Positions 7,701 to 10,143 of a DNA stretch of 10,143 nucleotides are shown piece by piece (the stretch's first letter is position 1; each line of letters begins with the position of its first letter). The DNA lies in NCBI GenBank assembly GCA_040509055.1, contig JBEVLT010000339.1:1-10143 (forward strand), given 5' to 3'. Source of the DNA: JAJKIP01 sp040509055 (GTDB taxonomy: Bacteria > Bacteroidota > Bacteroidia > Chitinophagales > Chitinophagaceae). Position numbers and translations under genes: made by a program. The notes beneath the pieces were generated by a model that was given only the letters and a program-made list of their open reading frames with translations, had not been told where the DNA came from and did no database searches.

Positions 7701-10143
7701 GACGATCCCCTTACCCTGGACGGGCATACCATTTCCCTGGGCGCCGGAAATTATATTGAAGACGTACTGCTGAATAAAAGCATTACGCTCCAGGGCGCCG
7801 GTTCAGGTACGACTACGATCTACGGGGCAATCGGCGGCCAGGCTTCCACGATTTTGATACAGGCAAATAATATTATCATAGAAAAACTGGGCATTGCCCG
7901 CCAGGGAAATACGGTAGCTGACTGGAACAACCCGGGCCTTAATACGGCCGGTATCCAGATTACGGGTCAGTCGTATACCAACACAGAGATCCGCAACTGC
8001 CGGATCGCCGTCAATCGCACAGGTATCGATATCAACAACAGCAGCGGCCACTCCATTCATAATAATATCATCGGGGTGAACCGGATCGGTATCGTCTTCC
8101 GGAATCAAACCGAAAATATCTCCGTAGTATCCAATAGCATTGTCGACAACTGGGCGGTAGGTATACTCTTCCTGGATGGCTCGGGCGGGACGAATTCACC
8201 GGTTCAGTCCGCTGCGGGTAGTACTTTTAGCAACAACACGATCAGTGGCAACTGGTATGGGCAGGTGATCGACCGCCAGGCAGGGGGCAACCTGCCTGAC
8301 CCCGGCACTACCAACGGGAAAGATTTCCGTTGCAATGATTTCGGAACACCTGACCCCATTGTGACTACGGCTAACTCAGCTGAACCGGGTTATGCTTCCC
8401 AGATACCCTTTGTATTTGGTGGACCAGCTACAGCGCCGGGTGGTCAACCGGATATCGCCGGTCCCGCTTCGGCAAATATCCTGTATACGGCCAAACCGGT
8501 TATCAGCACCGGTGTGCTGACATTATGTGCAGGTGGTTCTGTTACATTGACCTCCTCTTCCGCCACCGGTAACCAGTGGTACCTGGATGGCAGCCCGGTC
8601 GCCGGGGCCACCGACCAAACTTATGGCGCCACCATAGCCGGGAACTATACGGTGATCGTGACCGACGGTTGTACCTGGCCGGCATCGGATGCCGTTACGG
8701 TAACCGCTTCGCCGGAACCGGAGATTACCCTTGGAGCGATCACCCCGGTTTCCGGAACCACCACCTCGTTCACCATTCCGTTTACCGGTAATACTGCGGT
8801 CAGTTATGCCCTTAACGCCAGCTCTTCCGGGAATGCTATGACTGGTTTCGTGCCGGCAACAGGTAATTTAGCCGGGTCATCGATCGATGTGACAATACCT
8901 GCCAGCGCTTCCGGCACCTACGATTTCGTGCTGACCATTCATACTGCCGATAACTGCAGCCGCGACTATCCATTGAGCCTGGTCGTGGCCAGTCCTTCGA
9001 TCAGCGCCGGAACAATCGCCACGCCGCTGTCGGCTACCTACGGCGCGCCATCTGTTTCGCAGTCTTTTGCAGTTTCAGGAACAGACATGAATGAAGCGAT
9101 CCTGGTGACGGCTCCTGCCGGCTTTGAAGTGAGCCTTGATGATAACAACTACTCGAATACGGTTACGGTTGGATCGGCAGGTGTTATTTCGTCCACTACT
9201 GTCTATACCCGGATCAAAGAAGCCATAAATGCAGGCCCGTTATCAGGAGATGTAGTGCTGAGCGCTGCGGGTGCAGGCGACGTAAATGTGGGAGTAAGTG
9301 GTGTGGTACATCCTGCGCCACTGACGATTACAGCTAATGATGCGGGTAAAATCTATGGCGAGGAATTGACCGGCGCCTCCGGATCTGCCGCCTTTGCCGC
9401 AACCGGTCTTCAATATGGTGAAACGGTTGGTGATGTGACAATTACCTACGGGAATGGCGGCGCGGCATCGGATGCAGCCGGAACGTATTCCGGCTCTGTA
9501 GTCGCTTCCGATATTACGGGTGGTACCTTCAATAGCGCCAACTATACCATCACATATACAGCCGGCCAGATCACCGTCGACCCGAAAGCCATCATCATCA
9601 CTGCAGAAGCAAAGAACAAGGCTTATGGGGATAACGATCCCGCACTGACCTATACTCATTCACCCGAGCTTGTAACGGGTGATGTCTTCAGCGGCTCCTT
9701 ATCGCGTGATCCGGGTGAGGATGTGGGAACCTATACCATCAACCAGAATACACTGGCGCTTTCTTCCAATTACACGATTACATACAATAATGCACAATTG
9801 ACAATTGGTGCCAGGGCTGTTACAGTCACTGCAGAAGCGAAGAGCAAAGCTTACGGTGACAGTGATCCTGCGCTGACGTATACGTATTCGCCGGAACTGG
9901 CAACAGGCGATGCCTTTACCGGTTCTTTGTCGCGTGATCCGGGTGAAAATGGGGGTAACTATGCGATCAACCAAAATGACCTGGCCTTATCATCAAACTA
10001 TACGATCACATACAACAGTGCGAACCTGGCCATCGGTGCCAAAACCATCACGGTCACGGCAGAGGCGAAGAGCAAGACTTACGGAGCTTCTGATCCTTCG
10101 CTGACCTATACCTATTCTCCGGAACTTGCAACAGGCGATGCCT
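4740..10143 (+). CDS. Giant secreted multidomain surface protein (Ig-like, Fn3, cadherin-like, beta-helix, MBG repeats), 3' end outside window
   Basis: One stop-free frame of 1801 codons runs off the right edge. Signal peptide: residues 1-34 (LVIPAFLILSSLPSLA core, cleavage before QPTVT). Domains by residue: 36-154 and 155-270 Ig-like (motifs SGTPxLxL, YVSGTGTTALVFKY); 271-391 Fn3-like (ATLSWTNGSG to GTSYRVMVTEYN); 398-753 a second copy of all three; 757-856 cadherin-like (ATDAEGG, DYETKASYSIRVRVTDN); 855-964 Ig-like with VTAPDGFEVS; about 965-1245 parallel beta-helix; 1254-1326 Ig-like (QWYLDGSPVAGATDQTY); 1327-1419 PKD/Ig-like; 1420-1526 second VTAPAGFEVS domain; 1528-1615, 1616-1691, 1692-1767 and 1768 onward MBG-type repeats. 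This is typical of Bacteroidota cell-surface adhesins, many exported by the type IX system through a C-terminal sorting domain that would lie outside the window. No catalytic motif is evident. ATG 4740 is chosen because it gives a clean signal peptide; in-frame ATGs at 4635 and 4644 would add 35 or 32 residues before it. Adhesion or matrix function is inferred. Confidence 0.88.
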   Translation, partial: MKTSLYAIASFFSLQSKKLVIPAFLILSSLPSLAQPTVTDVTEPINWPYTYNATLTFKVTFSETVTVSGFPYLAITLNSSGTPVQAGYRAGSGTNTLTFQYIIRNGDFDDDGITMDAASALNLNGGSIKNGSGANALLPLSGLDPLTGIRVDAVPPVVTGVTGISGAYGYGQEVLITVHFSEPVDVSGTPELGLNVFGRASYVSGTGTTALVFKYIVAEGDAVADLDYYSFGSLTGGSLVDAGSNAAIRALPVPGTAGSLGANANIVIEALTPVTQATGIQVSALTGTSATLSWTNGSGNRRAVFMKAASSGSAVPQNTKYYAPYPTFGLGVEIGTTAWYCVYNGTGTTINVDGLVAGTSYRVMVTEYNNGSDGAHYNTTAAADNPISFTTSSPPAVISITEPVDWMYLHTSLMTFTVTFNEDVTVSGLPYLAFTMNSSGTPKHAVYKEGSGTNTLTFEYSVEDGDSDDDGITMNGATALNLDGGSIKNNSNMDARLPLSGLDPMTGVRVDGIVPVVTGVTGTSGLYRTGGEVLITVHFSEPVNVGGTPMLGLADALAAYVSGSGTTALVFKYTVATGDAEADLDYYSSNSIAAGTLEDVNGNPANRFLPAPGAAGSLGANADIVIDAITPVTQASDIQVASVTGTTALLSWTNGSGSRHAVFMKAASSGTVAPENSESYFPHSTFGMGTLIVSTGWFCVYNDIGTTVSVNGLTTGTTYQVMVVDYNSGNGSASYGTYYNTSTAAGNPASFTTLYAPAGISLSATAINENVAAGSAVGTFTATDAEGGAMVYTLVGGTGSSNNSSFTIDGDVLKINASPDYETKASYSIRVRVTDNSLLTFEKQFTITINDLPEANVTVSETSLPGFTACAGSVSSEQSFSVSGTGLTAGLVVTAPDGFEVSATSGSGYSASVSLTPASGAVSSTAIYIRTGTLATGTPSGNVTVTSTGAADHNIAVSATVNVSTTADGSITNTSTGRTYCSIQAAIDDPLTLDGHTISLGAGNYIEDVLLNKSITLQGAGSGTTTIYGAIGGQASTILIQANNIIIEKLGIARQGNTVADWNNPGLNTAGIQITGQSYTNTEIRNCRIAVNRTGIDINNSSGHSIHNNIIGVNRIGIVFRNQTENISVVSNSIVDNWAVGILFLDGSGGTNSPVQSAAGSTFSNNTISGNWYGQVIDRQAGGNLPDPGTTNGKDFRCNDFGTPDPIVTTANSAEPGYASQIPFVFGGPATAPGGQPDIAGPASANILYTAKPVISTGVLTLCAGGSVTLTSSSATGNQWYLDGSPVAGATDQTYGATIAGNYTVIVTDGCTWPASDAVTVTASPEPEITLGAITPVSGTTTSFTIPFTGNTAVSYALNASSSGNAMTGFVPATGNLAGSSIDVTIPASASGTYDFVLTIHTADNCSRDYPLSLVVASPSISAGTIATPLSATYGAPSVSQSFAVSGTDMNEAILVTAPAGFEVSLDDNNYSNTVTVGSAGVISSTTVYTRIKEAINAGPLSGDVVLSAAGAGDVNVGVSGVVHPAPLTITANDAGKIYGEELTGASGSAAFAATGLQYGETVGDVTITYGNGGAASDAAGTYSGSVVASDITGGTFNSANYTITYTAGQITVDPKAIIITAEAKNKAYGDNDPALTYTHSPELVTGDVFSGSLSRDPGEDVGTYTINQNTLALSSNYTITYNNAQLTIGARAVTVTAEAKSKAYGDSDPALTYTYSPELATGDAFTGSLSRDPGENGGNYAINQNDLALSSNYTITYNSANLAIGAKTITVTAEAKSKTYGASDPSLTYTYSPELATGDA
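4863..6998 (+). repeat. Tandem duplication of a ~359-codon module (Ig-like, Ig-like, Fn3-like)
   Basis: Two copies in the same frame lie head to tail, about 4863-5912 and 5940-6998. ACCGAACCG starts copy 1 at 4863 and copy 2 at 5940, a period of 1077 bases or 359 codons. Shared blocks include SGTNTLTF, DDDGITM, PLSGLDP, EVLITVHFSEPV, TTALVFKY, AGSLGANA, LSWTNGSG and AVFMKAASSG. Copy 2 has three extra codons near its end (before YYNTS). Within each copy the two Ig-like domains also resemble one another, so an older duplication lies inside the module. Confidence 0.85.
7302..7630 (+). other. Ig-like domain with GFEVS motif, first copy
   Basis: Residues about 855-964 of the surface protein contain EQSFSVSGTGLTAGLVVTAP, then GFEVS, IYIRTGTLATGTPSGNVTVT and a closing VSATV strand. 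The same pattern recurs at 8997-9312 (SQSFAVSGTDMNEAILVTAP, GFEVS, SGDVVLSAAG, VSGVV). It is an Ig-like beta-sandwich module common in large Bacteroidota surface proteins. The two copies are separated by the beta-helix and two other Ig-like domains, so they are not a simple tandem pair. Confidence 0.6.
7632..8475 (+). other. Parallel beta-helix (pectin-lyase-like) segment within the surface protein
   Basis: Residues about 965-1245 begin with an opening typical of right-handed beta-helix proteins: YCSIQAAIDD, then HTISLGAGNYIEDVLLNKSI and TLQGAGSGTTTI. Short strand-turn rungs rich in N and I follow: NNIIIEKLGI, TAGIQITG, TEIRNCRIAVNRTGIDINNS, HSIHNNIIGVNRIGIVFRNQ, ISVVSNSIVDNWAVGILF, STFSNNTISGNWYGQVI. 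This matches the PbH1/NosD-like fold. I see no pectate-lyase or pectinesterase active-site motif, so a structural or glycan-binding role is more likely than enzymatic. Fold call is from pattern only. Confidence 0.7.
8997..9312 (+). other. Ig-like domain with GFEVS motif, second copy
   Basis: Residues about 1420-1526 repeat the fold seen at 7302-7630: PSISAGTIATPLSATYG, SFAVSGTDMNEAILVTAP, GFEVSLDDNNYSNTV, TTVYTRIKEAINAGPLSGDV and VSGVVHP. It sits directly before the MBG-type repeats. Identity to the first copy is modest, so this is an old, diverged domain pair. Confidence 0.6.
9321..10143 (+). repeat. MBG-type domain repeats, continuing past the window
   Basis: A first, more divergent unit (9321-9584; LTITANDAGKIYGEEL to NYTITYTAGQITVDP) is followed by units of exactly 228 bases (76 codons) at 9585-9812 and 9813-10040, and a partial unit from 10041. 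Each full unit runs from TAEAK.KAYGD.DPALTYT through SPEL.TGD.F and GSLSRDPGE to LALSSNYTITYN. Units 2 and 3 share 58 of 76 residues; units 3 and 4 share 28 of the 34 visible. The family is the MBG/MBG_2-type beta domain found in strings in bacterial surface proteins, where it acts as a stalk or adhesive filament. More copies probably follow. Confidence 0.85.

Noticed and set aside
7632..8475. Beta-helix segment as an active pectinesterase or pectate lyase
   Set aside because: Only the fold-like opening and rungs are visible; I found no catalytic motif of those families.
7152..9974. Minus-strand ORFs of about 70-140 residues (7217-7513, 7473-7727, 7803-8108, 9243-9659, 9699-9974)
   Set aside because: They are shadows of the stop-poor, repetitive plus-strand surface-protein gene.
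9585..10143. 228-base periodic repeats as a CRISPR or satellite array
   Set aside because: The period is a whole number of codons, the frame stays open, and the units encode a known type of surface-protein domain.

Overview
The window looks like Bacteroidota DNA, most likely Chitinophagaceae (Chitinophaga or a relative). The reasons are a propeller/Y_Y_Y sensor kinase, a giant secreted protein built from Ig-like and MBG-type repeats, the lack of Shine-Dalgarno sequences before starts, and a good TTTG/TAnnTTTG-type promoter. This placement is inferred from protein families and was not tested by a search.

Layout: (1) 1-569, minus strand: a TerD-family tellurium/stress-resistance protein, complete at its N-terminus and cut by the window edge. 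(2) 570-833: non-coding, with two adjacent short dyads. (3) 834-1496, minus: a NarL/LuxR-type response regulator. (4) 1544-4561, minus: its probable partner, a 1005-residue membrane sensor kinase with a periplasmic propeller sensor, a Y_Y_Y domain, one TM helix and HisKA_3/HATPase modules. Kinase and regulator run in the same direction with a 47-base gap and probably form one operon. (5) 4562-4739: a divergent intergenic region with a candidate promoter in each direction and short repeated motifs. (6) 4740 to the right edge, plus strand: one uninterrupted reading frame of at least 1801 codons for a secreted multidomain surface protein. Its order is signal peptide, a tandemly duplicated module (two Ig-like domains plus an Fn3-like domain, twice), a cadherin-like domain, an Ig-like domain with a GFEVS motif, a parallel beta-helix segment, further Ig/PKD-like domains, and MBG-type repeats that continue past the window with an exact 228-base period. 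The frame is easy to miss because it has no stop in the window; many antisense ORFs over it are shadows.

Working model (inference): the kinase/regulator pair senses something in the periplasm and may control itself and the divergent surface protein. The best sequence support is a 27-base imperfect repeat (22 of 27 matching, by eye) present once in the divergent promoter region and once, inverted, at the kinase/regulator junction. I see no phage, IS element, CRISPR array, tRNA or rRNA. No obviously new defence or metabolic system is visible. The least explained items are the repeat flanking the kinase gene and the mosaic surface protein with a beta-helix set among Ig-like repeats.
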